Shown here piece after piece: positions 22,949 through 32,954 of a stretch of 64,000 bases of DNA. This DNA comes from Siphonodentalium dalli. Its lineage: Eukaryota; Mollusca; Scaphopoda; Gadilida; Siphonodentaliidae. The translations under genes and the position numbers were made by a program. The first letter of the stretch is position 1, and each line of letters opens with the position of its first letter. The DNA is taken from the NCBI GenBank assembly GCA_032622095.1, contig CP136061.1:121224754-121288753 (forward strand), read 5' to 3'. Under the pieces are notes generated by a model. It ran no database searches and had not been told where the DNA came from. It saw only the letters and a list, made by a program, of their open reading frames with translations.

Positions 22949-23788
22949 TTCTTGTTTTTTTTATTTGTAATATGTATTATTGTTTTGATGTTTTTTATTG
23001 GCAAATATAATATACATCAAAGTATTTGATTACACTATTTTCACACTGACAACTCTCCATACTATAATCGTTATCGATCATAGGCCTTACTAAGTGTAAA
23101 CCTCTATGACGCAATTTGTTTCCCAATGGCAAAGACCCAGGACCCATTCCCTAAAAACAGGGTGGACAAATTTATGTTATTAGACGAGAAACTGGATTAC
23201 GACACGGCGCATAGTGATGAAATACGACGATTGAAAACAGGTAAGTATGGTTATTTAATTTAATTTGTATGTATATATATATATAGGCAGGTTTCTGTTC
23301 TACTTCTGTATCTTTCACGTCCAAGACATCAGGCATGTTACTGTTCTATTTCTGTATCTTTTACATCCAAGAGATCACTGTGGGTTCCATAGTATACGTT
23401 CAATCCCGGTTAAAAATGAGATAAGCAAAGTTATTAGATGAGAAACTGAACGCACGCCTTATTGAAATATCTAAATAGTTTCGCGCTAGAGTACGAATTT
23501 ACTTTTTCGCAGGGTACGAGCTGGTAAGGGTACGAAAATACTTGCTCCCACGACAGCGAGTGCGGTGTGACCGGAGTTCGATCGAGCAAACCCAATGTTT
23601 AAAACTGTTTAAAAAAACCGTCGGCTCCAGCGGAATATTCTCAATAAATCTCTCATTTTTGGAAAAGGAATATGAAAGGTATGTCAGGGTGATGCAGTAG
23701 CACATGTATTACCCGGAAAACATCGCGGTTTGGTCGTATCTTGCGTCACATTCTTCCTTTCCGGACTTGAAGAAAAAGCTCCGTTACC
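22949..23788. repeat. Right arm of the ~0.84-kb inverted repeat
   Basis: Partner of 21686-22529. The near-identity suggests a recent event or ongoing gene conversion between arms. The inner boundary lies about 20 bp beyond the RecQ stop codon. Confidence 0.95.
23126..23240 (+). CDS. Putative first coding exon of unknown gene
   Basis: An ATG-initiated frame of 38 codons (starting MAKTQDPFPKNRVDKF, ending RRLKTG) runs into a strong splice donor, AACAG/GTAAGTATGG, at 23240-23241. It lies in the right palindrome arm and reads away from the RecQ exon. The product is not recognised; the frame is charged and lacks a signal peptide. Its mirror copy carries a frame-breaking 4-bp difference, so only this arm could give a product. 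No downstream exon is identified. Confidence 0.35.
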
Positions 23789-24614
23789 AGCGATGGGGAA
23801 AGTTGGACTATACATTCAATGTATAGTCAATTTTGGACTAACTACGAGCATGCCAGTTTTAAATATAGAAACAAGGAATCCCGACAAATGGGGATATCGG
23901 CTACAAACAAATAATCTAAAAGAACACATAAAATAAACATAGCAAAAACGATGCACAGAACAAATGTCAGAACGCCACGACGTTTTACGTCGTTTTTGTC
24001 ACGTCCCTACTTGGGTAGATTTTGAAATATGTTGTCTAAAAGCTCCCCGTGGATTGGAACACACAGGACCAAGTGTCTATAACAAGAATTGGTTCCTGCA
24101 CTGAAATATCTACAGATGCAGATACAACCCTACATGAAATCGCATTCTTATTAGGTGAGATGCGACTCGTGAGCATCTCTTGACTATATTATATAGGCTT
24201 TTCTAAATAAAGCCTTTGAAGTAAACTTTATCAAAAATACATTCTCAAATTGATGACTTTTTCATCTGTATATATTAAACAATAAACCCTACTATACAGA
24301 AACCCGCTAATGTCGTTGGATTTAACCGATTCGATCAGATTTAAAACAAAACTAAATCAATGCTTACAAGATTTTTTCGCAGAGAGTGATAAAGGAAGTT
24401 GTTTTAGTTGTCTCCCTTCTTTTGTGGTTTCTCTCAATAGCGACCATTACAACGCTTTCGTCGTAAACTCAGTATAGTTGTTTCATCGATGCTGAGCTGC
24501 TTTCACGCACAGGTCCTCACGCAGAAGTCGGCAGAACAAACATTTACCCCAACACAATACTATGATACTTAATCCTATATTAAGCATTATTGGGGCTAGT
24601 GTCAATTTTTGTTC
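23789..24614. other. No gene; short hairpins
   Basis: Small palindromes occur at 23806-23829 (GGACTATACATTCAATGTATAGTC) and near 23977-23995 (ACGACGTTTTACGTCGT). No supported gene. Confidence 0.5.
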
Positions 24615-24629
24615 TGGGGACCTGTGCTT

Positions 24630-24980
24630 TCACATATGTCCGTTTTACGGATGCATGCGTTTTACAGGTGGGTTTTACGCAACGCGTTTCTACCTTTCAC
24701 ACATATGTCCGTTTCACCGTCCGTTTTACGGATGCGTTACCAGTGCGTTATTACTTCGAATTGTAAAATAAAGGGGATACATTCAATACATAATTATATA
24801 GGGCGAGCAATTATATATACTACACAGGGACATCCACTATATACATGCACACAGGGCACCATGCCTATATATGCTTATGATATACACCATACAGGGCATC
24901 ATATATAATACAATACATGCAGGACATCATTTTATAAATCATACATGGCACCATTATATAAAACATACAGGTCACAAATA
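24630..24980 (+). repeat. Short direct repeats and a degenerate ~32-bp tandem array
   Basis: CACATATGTCCGTTT.AC occurs at 24631 and 24700, each near CGTTTTACGGATGC. From about 24820 to 24975 a degenerate unit built on ATATACA..CACAGGGCA(T/C)CAT recurs five to six times. Confidence 0.65.
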
Positions 24981-25248
24981 TATGTATATGTGACCACAGT
25001 GTTATATATGCATGCAATGCAACTAGCAACTGCACTTGTAGGCACATTTGCTCCCTGTCCCCTTGCCCCTGCTCCGGCAGATATGTGCACATGTAAACCC
25101 AACACACACAATCATGTTTCACTGTCTCAATTTCCTAATTGTGAAAACCAGTGCCAATATTAATATATGTTAAAACACTCGCACTATTTTCATATATAGA
25201 TCTGAACAATTAACCCCTGATCCCATTGATTATTTGCAATCTTGCACT

Positions 25249-26220
25249 CAGGGATGTGGCTAGAGGGGGGTGTGGCGGTGTCTCACCCCCAACTTTGGTC
25301 AAAATTTTCAACAGTTGGAAATTTCATACCTGCCAAAACATTAGTTGGAATGGTCATCAGTTGGAAATTTTCCAACCTTAGGGGGGGTGACAGGTTGGAA
25401 ATTTCCAACACTTGGAAAGCTTGTGTCCTGGTCCTCCCCCGTGGCTAGTCAAAACTGCTACTAAATTTAAGAAAACAATATTGTCATACATTTGGTCAAC
25501 ATTGTCATTGGAATTGTCATCATTTGGAAATTTTCCAACCTAAGTGGGGGGGGGGGGTGTCAGGTTTGAAATTTCCAACTCTAAGAAGACTTGAGGCTAG
25601 TCTAGATGCTAGGATTTTGCTATTTTCTTGTTCAGATTTCAAAATTTTCGAACACCGGGCCGAACCATGGTCGCGGCCCGGTGTGTCACTGTCCCTCCCC
25701 CGTGACCAATACAAAACTGCTAATTAGTTTAACAAAACAATAGTTTAGTACATTCGGTCAAACTTGTGGACTGAAATGGTCATCAGTTGGAGAATTTTCC
25801 AACCTAAGAGGGAATATGAGGTTTGAAATTTCCAACACTAGGGAAGCTTCAGTTGAGGCCAGTCTAGATGCTAGGATTTGCGATTTTCTTGTATAGTTTT
25901 CCAAATTTTCTCACACCGGGCTGAACAAACATGGACGGACACAATGTCCTGGTCTCTTATCCGTAGCCGTGTGCATTTGTCTGGAGTAGGCTACTAGTTG
26001 TTAGGATTTATGCAATTCTCAGGTTAAAGTATCTGAATTTTCTTATACCGGGCATATAGAACAACATAGTTTATGAATACATAGGATATTAGGCCAGAGG
26101 ACTGATTTGCAAGGGGTGCAAATGGAATTATGCAAAACTTGTGTTAAGGGGGGTGCAATTGGAATTTCCCAAGGTGGACACCCCCCCCCCCAACGGAGAC
26201 CCTCTATAGCCACATCCCTG
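25249..26220. mobile_element. Non-autonomous hAT element with internal repeats
   Basis: It starts CAGGGATGTGGCTAGAGGG and ends CCCTCTATAGCCACATCCCTG, a terminal inverted repeat. It is bounded by the exact 8-bp direct repeat CTTGCACT at 25241-25248 and 26221-26228, diagnostic for hAT. The interior contains three related blocks built on TTGGAAATTTTCCAAC, TTTGAAATTTCCAACAC, CTAGTCTAGATGCTAGGATTT and CACACCGGGC.GAAC, at about 25320-25490, 25500-25720 and 25750-25960. G/C homopolymer runs lie at 25547-25557 and 26180-26191. No transposase frame is present. Confidence 0.92.
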
Positions 26221-26466
26221 CTTGCACTCACCACTCACTCCACTGTGGCCAGTATTATAGATATCTCGCTGGCTATTTCGTCCCGAATCAATCTCCCAAA
26301 AGCGTATATATTGTGTTAATTCCATTTTTTCGGAATTGCTGCTTTGTGTACAATGAACAAATGTTCTGTTTTATGAAAGGGGCGTCCGTTGTAAAATATA
26401 AAATGATCTATTTCACTCTTCCATTTATGTATGCGTATAATTATGAACCTTCAAACCAACCTGAAG

Positions 26467-27080
26467 TCAGTGGTGTTACCTGTTCAAACAATGAACATTA
26501 AAGTTAGCAACACCCACAACAAAGCACGGATAGTGTCTGTTGATATTACACCCGAGATTATTGTTCTCTACTCAATATTCATATTAAAAAATATATATCT
26601 CACAACGGGTTCTGTGTTTTGTAGTGGGATGAGTGATGGTGACATGGTGTACACTACTGACCACTTTCCGTTGTACAATGTTGTACACCGGAAAGTGCAC
26701 GTCAGTGGTGTTATCAAATTATAATTGGTATTTATGGTAGTACAAAACTGTTTAGAGTAGAGTTACTGATATTTGCTAAGTTCTTTTGCAGCCATTCTTG
26801 AAAGCCATGGGGGAGTTTTGAAATATCCCAGAAGGTCAAAGTGGAAATAGACCATCAAAACAGGTAAATTAAAAAATTGTATCTTTTTTCAGTCAGAGGT
26901 GTTAACTCCCGTATGCAGGCATGATATTACATTTTTCACACAAAAGCACGATAAAATTGTCAAATGAGGAGTATATATAATTTAAAATTTGAGCAAACAA
27001 AACAACCTTGGTAAAAATCAAAGTGAGGTATATTTGATTGTTTGTTGAAACCTGTGGTGTTACTGTGTCAGTGTTGTTAC
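26467..27080 (+). repeat. Cluster of TCAGTGGTGTTAC motifs (left of the retroelement nest)
   Basis: Copies or one- to two-mismatch variants lie at 26467, 26702, 26893, 27053 (partial) and 27068. The same motif recurs at 34836, 34857 and 34877 on the far side of the Penelope/Helitron nest. A hairpin with CACTTTCCG/CGGAAAGTG arms is at 26660-26699. Function unknown. Confidence 0.6.
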
Positions 27081-27329
27081 TATATATGCACATATCCCAC
27101 TTATATAATTTACAACTTTAACATCTTAAATCTTTAGAAGAAAAGGACTCTGTTTCTTGTTGTCGAACAACTGGGTCATTTGATTCTCCTAACACCGGAC
27201 CTTGCATTGCACAGCGCGTGACCTGTGATTTATGTCACAAGGTAGAAGAAGGCTATACCTGGATTAAATATTTGAGTAAATGTATGAGCAGTTTATGTCA
27301 ATAAAGATTTGGTCTACTATATATATATA
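27081..27329 (+). other. No gene; possible AATAAA polyadenylation signal
   Basis: An AATAAAG sequence sits at 27300, followed by T/G-rich sequence. No upstream reading frame is linked to it, so this is only a candidate transcript end. Confidence 0.25.
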
Positions 27330-27469
27330 CTAGCAGATTAGCCCGCCACTGGCGGGATTGGTCCCATGGCTTTGGTCGATCCATTAATATTTTTTTTTCA
27401 AGGTGATCCCGTACAGGCACGCCGACAAAAATGTTCCCTGTCCCGAGTTGACCATACATAACAAATTTC
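27330..27469 (-). mobile_element. Helitron 3' end, minus strand, truncated
   Basis: On the minus strand it ends with the hairpin CCCGCCAGTGGCGGG, then CTAATCTG and terminal CTAG, followed by T (A at 27329 on the plus strand). Hairpin plus CTAG plus host T is the Helitron 3' signature. It is cut off at about 27469, where the Penelope-like reverse transcriptase frame begins. The same body sequence is found in the foldback at 33232-33690. Confidence 0.7.
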
Positions 27470-27802
27470 ACGTCTATGGCAACAAATACTTCATGCAGAT
27501 GAAAGGAACTGCCATGTGTACAAAATTTGCGCCAACTTATGCAAACTTAGTTATGGGTTTTCTAGAGACTGAGTTATACAAACAGGCGAAAAAACAATTC
27601 TCAAACACAATCAGTTCGCACATAGTGAGCAATTGGAAGAGATATTTAGATGATTGTTTTTTCATATGGGAGGATACTTCGTTCTTCAATCTACTAAATT
27701 CACTGGATTCATCAATACAGTTCACCATGGAGAAAGATCATGAACAGATACCATTCCTTGATGTCCTTGTATTGATAAAAGAACAAAAAATCCAAACAGA
27801 TA
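27470..27802 (+). pseudogene. Penelope-like element reverse transcriptase, upstream part
   Basis: Reverse transcriptase of a Penelope-like element (PLE), which copies element RNA into DNA. The frame contains YGNKYFMQMKGTAMCTKFAP and YANLVMGFLE (RT motif 4 region), RYLDDCFFIW (catalytic YLDD) and PFLDVLV. The N-terminal RT motifs are missing, truncated against a Helitron remnant. The frame is interrupted at 27802 by the Helitron array that begins with TC at 27803. It resumes in the same frame at 32013: the codon split across the insertion becomes ATA and the next residues are YNKITDTHQY, which fits the PLE family's TDTHQYL signature. Confidence 0.9.
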
Positions 27803-28186
27803 TCTCATATATATTTTGAAGACCTCTGTCTGTTTGTCTGTTTGTCTGTATGTATGTTTGTCTGTCATTTATACAAATCTACGATTCTCGACCGATCGGG
27901 ACGAAACTTGGTACGTGTGTGTAGTTCGACCAGGCGGTCGTCAACGTCGTATTGGCGAGCCCGTGTGACGCCCGTGCAGCGCATGCGCAGACGAGATCTC
28001 GGAAACGGGTGGAGCTATCGACTTGAAATTTGCTATGTGAATGTATCTTGCCGCGGATACGAATTTTATCGGGTCGCCGAGCCCATGCGACGCCAGCTTC
28101 GCGCATGCGCAGACCAGATCTCGGAAACGGGTGGAGGTGAAATTTGGTTTTTGAATAGCCCGGACAACGTCGGGCTCATCGGCTAG
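27803..28186 (+). mobile_element. Helitron unit 1 (type A)
   Basis: Type A: begins TCTCATATATATTTTGAAGACC, carries CGACCGATCGGGACGAAACT and two copies of a GCATGCGCAGAC.AGATCTCGGAAACGGG block. It ends with hairpin GCCCGGACAACGTCGGGC, then TCATCGG and CTAG. Confidence 0.88.
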
Positions 28187-29394
28187 TCTATACTATATAT
28201 TTTGAGACTTCCGTGTGTGTGTACTTCATAGAATCCAAAACGCGTGTACAGATTAAGCTCAAACTTCCTATGTAAGTGTCAAATCCCACCGACACGACCG
28301 TGGTCGCGGTTTAGAGAAGCTCAGAGCACCCGTTCTCCAATCTCAAATCATCGCAAAGGCACGGCGTGGGTTAATCAAGTGATTATTTAATGAGCGTTTG
28401 TTTTTGACGCATCTCTATAAAGAGCGTCTGTTTCCCATTCAACGTTATTGGCATCTGCAGAGTTATACGGGAACATTGAGTGCTTGCCTATGCGGGGAGA
28501 TTTATTGGAGCTCTTACAACATCATTGTTATAGTATGTATGACACTTAGGTCAGGGCTTAGGGGGGGGTAGTTATAGGCATAATGCTTCTCAGAAAACCC
28601 GGTTACAAACCAACACTCACAATTTCGTATTTACGCAAACGTTATCGCTCGAAATTTATTCCCTGCGAGCACGGATGGCGCGCTTTGTTTTTACAGTGTA
28701 TACCTTCGGGATATACCGAAATCATCCCAGATAATCACGAATATAGCATCAGATTTCTCCCCAGATATACCGTTATAAAGCTACTGGAATCTGCCAATCT
28801 ACGGGAAATTCCAGGGAATGCCGATTGAGCTCAAACTTGCTACCTACGGGAAGTGTCATATATATGAGTGTGTCCTTTATAGACTCGAACCAATTGAGCT
28901 CAAACTTGCTAAATAAGAAAATAGCCCCCAAGCCGTAAATATCAACAACAACGATATTACTAAATACACGTTTTCGGCAATGTGAGAGTTTTCGGGGAGC
29001 CGTGATGCCAACAACAACGACCCGAAGACAGATTTCCCGACGGGAAGCGTTTGTTTTAAATTCAATGCAATGTTATCGTAGAGAGATTTCACGAAACAAT
29101 GAATGCGTTGTCTGTCGTTCCTAGGAAGGGGGGATTTCTACGGGTAAATTTTTCCGCCAGAAACAAAAAAATTAATTAAAACAATTTACAATTTAATTAA
29201 AACAATTTAAAATTAAAAAAAATTAACAATAAAAAAACAATTCAGAAACAAAATATATTATATTTAAAAAACATTAAATTCATATTCAAAAATAAAAAAC
29301 AAAAATAAATAAAAACAAAATAATTACAAAAATGTCATGTTTTCTGAAACAAAGCCATGGGACGAATGCCGCCAGTGGCGGGCTAACCTGCTAG
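28187..29394 (+). mobile_element. Helitron unit 2 (type C)
   Basis: The longest unit, 1208 bp. It begins TCTATACTATATATTTTGAG and ends with hairpin GCCGCCAGTGGCGGGC, TAACCTG and CTAG. The interior has an 8-G run near 28561 and an A-rich low-complexity tract at 29166-29335. An internal open frame 28583-28828 has no recognisable domain. Its 3' hairpin matches the minus-strand end at 27330. Confidence 0.85.
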
Positions 29395-30005
29395 TCTATT
29401 ATATATTTTGGGAAATCTGTCTGTGTGTCTGTCTGTCTGTTCGCGATGGACTCGAGAACGGCAAAGCCGATTTCGATGAAACTTGGTATGTGGGGGTACT
29501 TTCGGATGGGGAGCTGCATAGGCCTATTAATTTGCCCGTGCGACGTGACCTTGACCTTGGAATCGGGTCAATTCAAGGTCAAATCGAGAATTTTGATGGG
29601 ATTTCGTTACTTTTGTCCACTGGGTATTTTGGACGGGTCGAGTCGTGACCCCGACCTGACCTTGACCTTCAAAATGATCAATTCGAGGTCAAATCGGGTA
29701 AAAACGGATGGATTTCGACGGGAACTTTTGTCGGGTACTTTTGTCCGGGCAGTGTTTTGGACGGGTCAAATCGTGACCCCACCTGACCTTCACCTTCAAA
29801 ATGGACAATTCAAGGTAAAATCGCGCAATTCGCCGAAAAGCAGAGTGGAAACAGCCCGGACGAAGTCGGGTCCACCTTTTGTCGGGTACTTTTGTCCGGG
29901 CAGTGTTTTGGACGGGTTAAATCGTGACCCCACCTGACCTTCACCTTCAAAATGGACAATTCAAGGTCAAATCGCGCAATTCGCCGAGTCGGGTCCACCT
30001 GCTAG
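29395..30005 (+). mobile_element. Helitron unit 3 (type B)
   Basis: Type B: begins TCTATTATATATTTTGGGAAATC, with GACTCGAGAACGGC, GCCGATTTCGATGAAACTTG and repeated TGACCTTGACCTT/CAAGGTCAAAT segments. The hairpin AGCCCGGACGAAGTCGGG occurs internally at 29848-29866, but the terminal one is reduced before CTAG at 30002-30005, suggesting a partial internal duplication. Confidence 0.82.
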
Positions 30006-30255
30006 TCTCATATACATTTTGAAGACCTCTGTATGTTTGTCTGTCTGTATGTCTGTCATTTATACAAATCTACGATTCTCGACCGATCGGGACGAAACTT
30101 GGTACGTGTGTGTAGTTTGACCAGGCGGTCGACGTTGTCGTATTGGCGAGCCCGTGCGGCGCCCACTTCACGCATGCGCATACGAGATCTCGGAAACGGG
30201 TGGAGCTATCGACTGGTTTTTGAATAGCCCGGACAACGTCGGGCTCATCGGCTAG
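30006..30255 (+). mobile_element. Helitron unit 4 (type A, short)
   Basis: Begins TCTCATATACATTTTGAAGACC and ends with the type-A hairpin and CATCGGCTAG. It has one GCATGCGCA..CGAGATCTCGGAAACGGG block instead of the two in unit 1. Confidence 0.87.
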
Positions 30256-31121
30256 TCTATTATATATTTTGGGAAATCTGTGTGTGTGTGTGTCTGTCTG
30301 TCTGTTCGCGATGGACTCGAAAACGGCCGAGCCGATTTCGATGGAACTTGGTATGTGAGGGTACTTTCGGCCGGGGAGTGGCATGGGCCTATTAATTTGC
30401 CCGTGCGACGTGACCTTGGAATCGGGTCATTTCAAGGTCAAACGCCCGAGTATCACGGGATTTCGATGAAAATTAGTGTCTGGGGATACTTTCGTATGGG
30501 GAGTGTCGTAAGCCTATTCGTTTGCCCGTACGTACGACATGACCTTGACCTTGAAATCCGGTCAATTCAAGGTCAAATCGCGAATTTTTATGGGATTTCG
30601 ACGAGGGTTACTTTTGTCGACTGGGTGTTTTGGACAGGTGGATTCGTGATCCCGACCTGACCTTGACCTTCAAAATGATCAATTAGCCGAAAAGCAGGTA
30701 AAACCGGATGGATTTCGACGGGTACTTTTGTCCGGGCAGTGTTTTGGACGTCAAATCGGGTAAACCCGGATGGATTTCGACGGGTACTTTTGTCGGGTAC
30801 TTTTGTCCGGGCAGTGTTTTGGACAGGTCAAATCGTGACCCCACCTGACTTTGACCTTCAAAATGGACAATTCAAGGTCAAATCGCGCAATTCGCCGAAA
30901 AGCAGAGGGGAAACAGCCCGGACCTTCAAAATGATCAATTCGAGGACAAATCGGGTAAAACAGGATTGATTTCGACGGGTACTTTTGTCGGGTACTTTTG
31001 TCCGGGCAGTGTTTTGGACCACCTGACATTGACCTTCAAAATGGACAATTCAAGGTCAAATCGCGCACATTGACCTTCAAAAATTTTGAATAGCCCGGAC
31101 AACGTCGGGCTCATCGGCTAG
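30256..31121 (+). mobile_element. Helitron unit 5 (type B head, type A tail)
   Basis: Starts like type B (TCTATTATATATTTTGGGAAATC) and carries several CAAGGTCAAA/TTTTGTCCGGGCAGTGTTTTGG repeats, but ends with the type-A hairpin GCCCGGACAACGTCGGGC and TCATCGGCTAG. It appears chimeric: end exchange between two Helitron subfamilies. Confidence 0.8.
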
Positions 31122-31377
31122 TCTCTCATATATATTTTGAAGACCTCTGTTTGTCTGTATGTTTGTCTGTCATTGATACAAATCTACGATTCTCGACCGA
31201 TCGGGACGAAACTTGGTACGTGTGTGTAGTTTGACCAGGCGGTGGACGTTGTCGTATTGGCGAGCCCGCGTGGCACCCGCTTCGCGCATGCGCAGACGAG
31301 ATCTCGGAAACGGGTGGAGCTATCGACTTGAAATTTGGTTTTTGAATAGCCCGGACAACGTCGGGCTCATCGGCTAG
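31122..31377 (+). mobile_element. Helitron unit 6 (type A, short)
   Basis: Begins TCTCTCATATATATTTTGAAG and ends with the type-A hairpin and CTAG at 31374-31377. Closely similar to unit 4. Confidence 0.87.
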
Positions 31378-32012
31378 TCTATTATATATTTTGGGAAATC
31401 TGTTTGTCTGTCTGTGTATCTGTCTGTCTGTTCGCGATGGACTCGAAAACGGCCGAACCGATTTCGATGAAACTTGGTATGTGGGGGTACTTTCGGTCGG
31501 GGAGTGGCATGGGCCTATTGATTTGCCCGTGCGACGTCACATTGACCTTGAAATCGGGTCATTTCAAGGTCAAACGCCCGAGTATCACGGGATTTCGATG
31601 AAAATTAGTGTCTAGGGATACTTTCGTATGGGGAGTGTCGTAAGCCTTTCATTTGCCCGTGCGACGTGACCTTGACCTTGAAATCGGGTCAATTCAAGAT
31701 CAAATCGCGAATTTTTATGGGATTTCGACGAAATTTGATACGTAGGGTTACTTTTGCCCACTGAGTGTTTTGGACGGGTCAAATCGTGACCCCGACCTGA
31801 CCTTGACCTTCAAAATGATCAATTCGAGCTCAAATCGGGTAAAACCGGATGGATTTCGACGGGTACTTTTGTCGGGTACTTTTGTCCGGGCAGTGTTTTG
31901 GACGGGTCAAATCTGCCCTTGACCTTCAAAATGGACAATTCAAGGTCAAATCGCGCAATTCGCCGAAAAGCAGAGGGGAAACAGCCCGGACGAAGTCGGG
32001 TCCACCTGCTAG
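31378..32012 (+). mobile_element. Helitron unit 7 (type B)
   Basis: Begins TCTATTATATATTTTGGGAAATC and ends with hairpin GCCCGGACGAAGTCGGG, TCCACCTG and CTAG at 32009-32012, followed by host T. It supplies the true 3' boundary of the array. Confidence 0.88.
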
Positions 32013-32352
32013 TATACAATAAAATAACTGATACACACCAATATCTGGATTTTCGGTCCTGGCACCCATCTCACACAAAACGAAATATACCTTACTGTTT
32101 AGCGAGACGAGTGTCATCCATAATCAGTGAACCAACATTACGAGATAAAAGATTGGACGAACTCTACGTATTCTTGAAACAACAACATTATCCAGAACAA
32201 TTAATAATGAATGGCATATATAGAGCGCGGAACACCACATTAGAAGAACTTCGCGCCGAAAAGTTAAAACAAAATAACAAAAAAATCTATACCATTTGTA
32301 ACCACATACAATCCTCGCCACAACAACATATCGCGATGTGCAAAGGACCTTT
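32013..32352 (+). pseudogene. PLE reverse transcriptase, downstream part
   Basis: Continuation of the frame interrupted at 27802. It starts YNKITDTHQYLDF and includes RSWHPSHTKRNIPYCLARRV, a strongly conserved PLE segment (HP.H.K..IP...A.R). The long helical linker toward the endonuclease follows. The frame is lost in a T5 run at about 32350, where one base appears missing: after it, the expected LFPILEKSDKM continues in the next frame, into the endonuclease part. Confidence 0.88.
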
Positions 32353-32954
32353 TTCCTATCCTAGAAAAGAGTGACAAAATGCGATCGCTGGTGAATAAGG
32401 ACCAACCAAGTAACTTAAAACGAATCCTGACAAAGGCGCGCTTCCTAGTCACCACAGAAAACAAAACTGAAAACCAAGTAAAACGCTGTGGTGACAAACG
32501 ATGTAAAGCATGCCGTCATGTGTTTCCGGGGAAAAAATTACCATTAAAAAACAAAATGGAAATATTACCAAATACTGACTTGGACTGTAAATCAAAAAAT
32601 CTGATATACTACATAACTTGCGATGGATGCGGCGAAGGATACGTAGGCCTAACCGGAAACACTGTATGTGAAAGGGTGACCATCCATCGGCAACAAATAA
32701 ATCATAAGGAATATCGACAGACACCACTAAGTTGGCATTTGGAAGAATGCAACAATGGCAACTTCAGGATATTCCCATTCTACAAAATGAAAACAGACAA
32801 TACTATGGCTAGACTAGCGCATGAATCCCTAATAAGAAGACAAGAAGATCTCTTTAAACAACGTTTCCGGTCGAAACTAAACGCCGAAAGTGACGTGTAC
32901 AACCCACAACGGAAGGGACGTCATAATAACTTGTTGTTAGTCAATGGCTATTGA
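32353..32954 (+). pseudogene. PLE C-terminal GIY-YIG endonuclease
   Basis: The GIY-YIG nuclease of canonical Penelope-like elements nicks target DNA for priming. Counting from the Met at 32379, the frame shows conserved Cys residues CGDKRCKAC (37-45), LIYYITC (75-81), then GYVGLT (87-92), R99 and H103, matching the GIY/YIG core in its PLE form (YY...YVG). It ends with a stop at 32952-32954, at about the family's usual C-terminal position. It is out of frame with the RT part because of the T5-run deletion. The domain itself is uninterrupted, so the copy is fairly young. Confidence 0.88.

Larger units (their letters stand above)
27803..32012 (+). mobile_element. Tandem array of seven Helitron units inserted in a PLE
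   Basis: A 4.2-kb block of head-to-tail non-autonomous Helitrons. Each unit starts TC(TC)TA.TATATATTTTG, has an early CTGTCTG-rich tract and a stretch resembling GACGAAACTTGGTA, and ends in CTAG; most have a GC-rich hairpin about 8-10 bases before CTAG. The outer junctions are host A (27802) before TC and host T (32013) after CTAG, the AT target of Helitrons. Units abut without spacer (CTAG/TC). There is no Rep-helicase frame, so mobilisation would require an autonomous relative. Deleting the block restores the PLE frame exactly. Confidence 0.93.

Noticed and set aside
24820-24980. CRISPR-like spacing of repeats
   Set aside because: The repeats are degenerate, have no unique spacers of constant length, and the context is eukaryotic.
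29425-29937. A 170-codon open frame and similar frames across the Helitron units
   Set aside because: They are composed of translated CTGTCTG and CAAGGTCAAA repeats, occur in several frames and have no domain.
27803-32012. Hammerhead ribozyme in the CCGATGAG-plus-hairpin motif on the minus strand of the unit ends
   Set aside because: The second conserved GAAA core element and the stem III closure are absent; the hairpin plus CTAG is fully explained as a Helitron 3' end.
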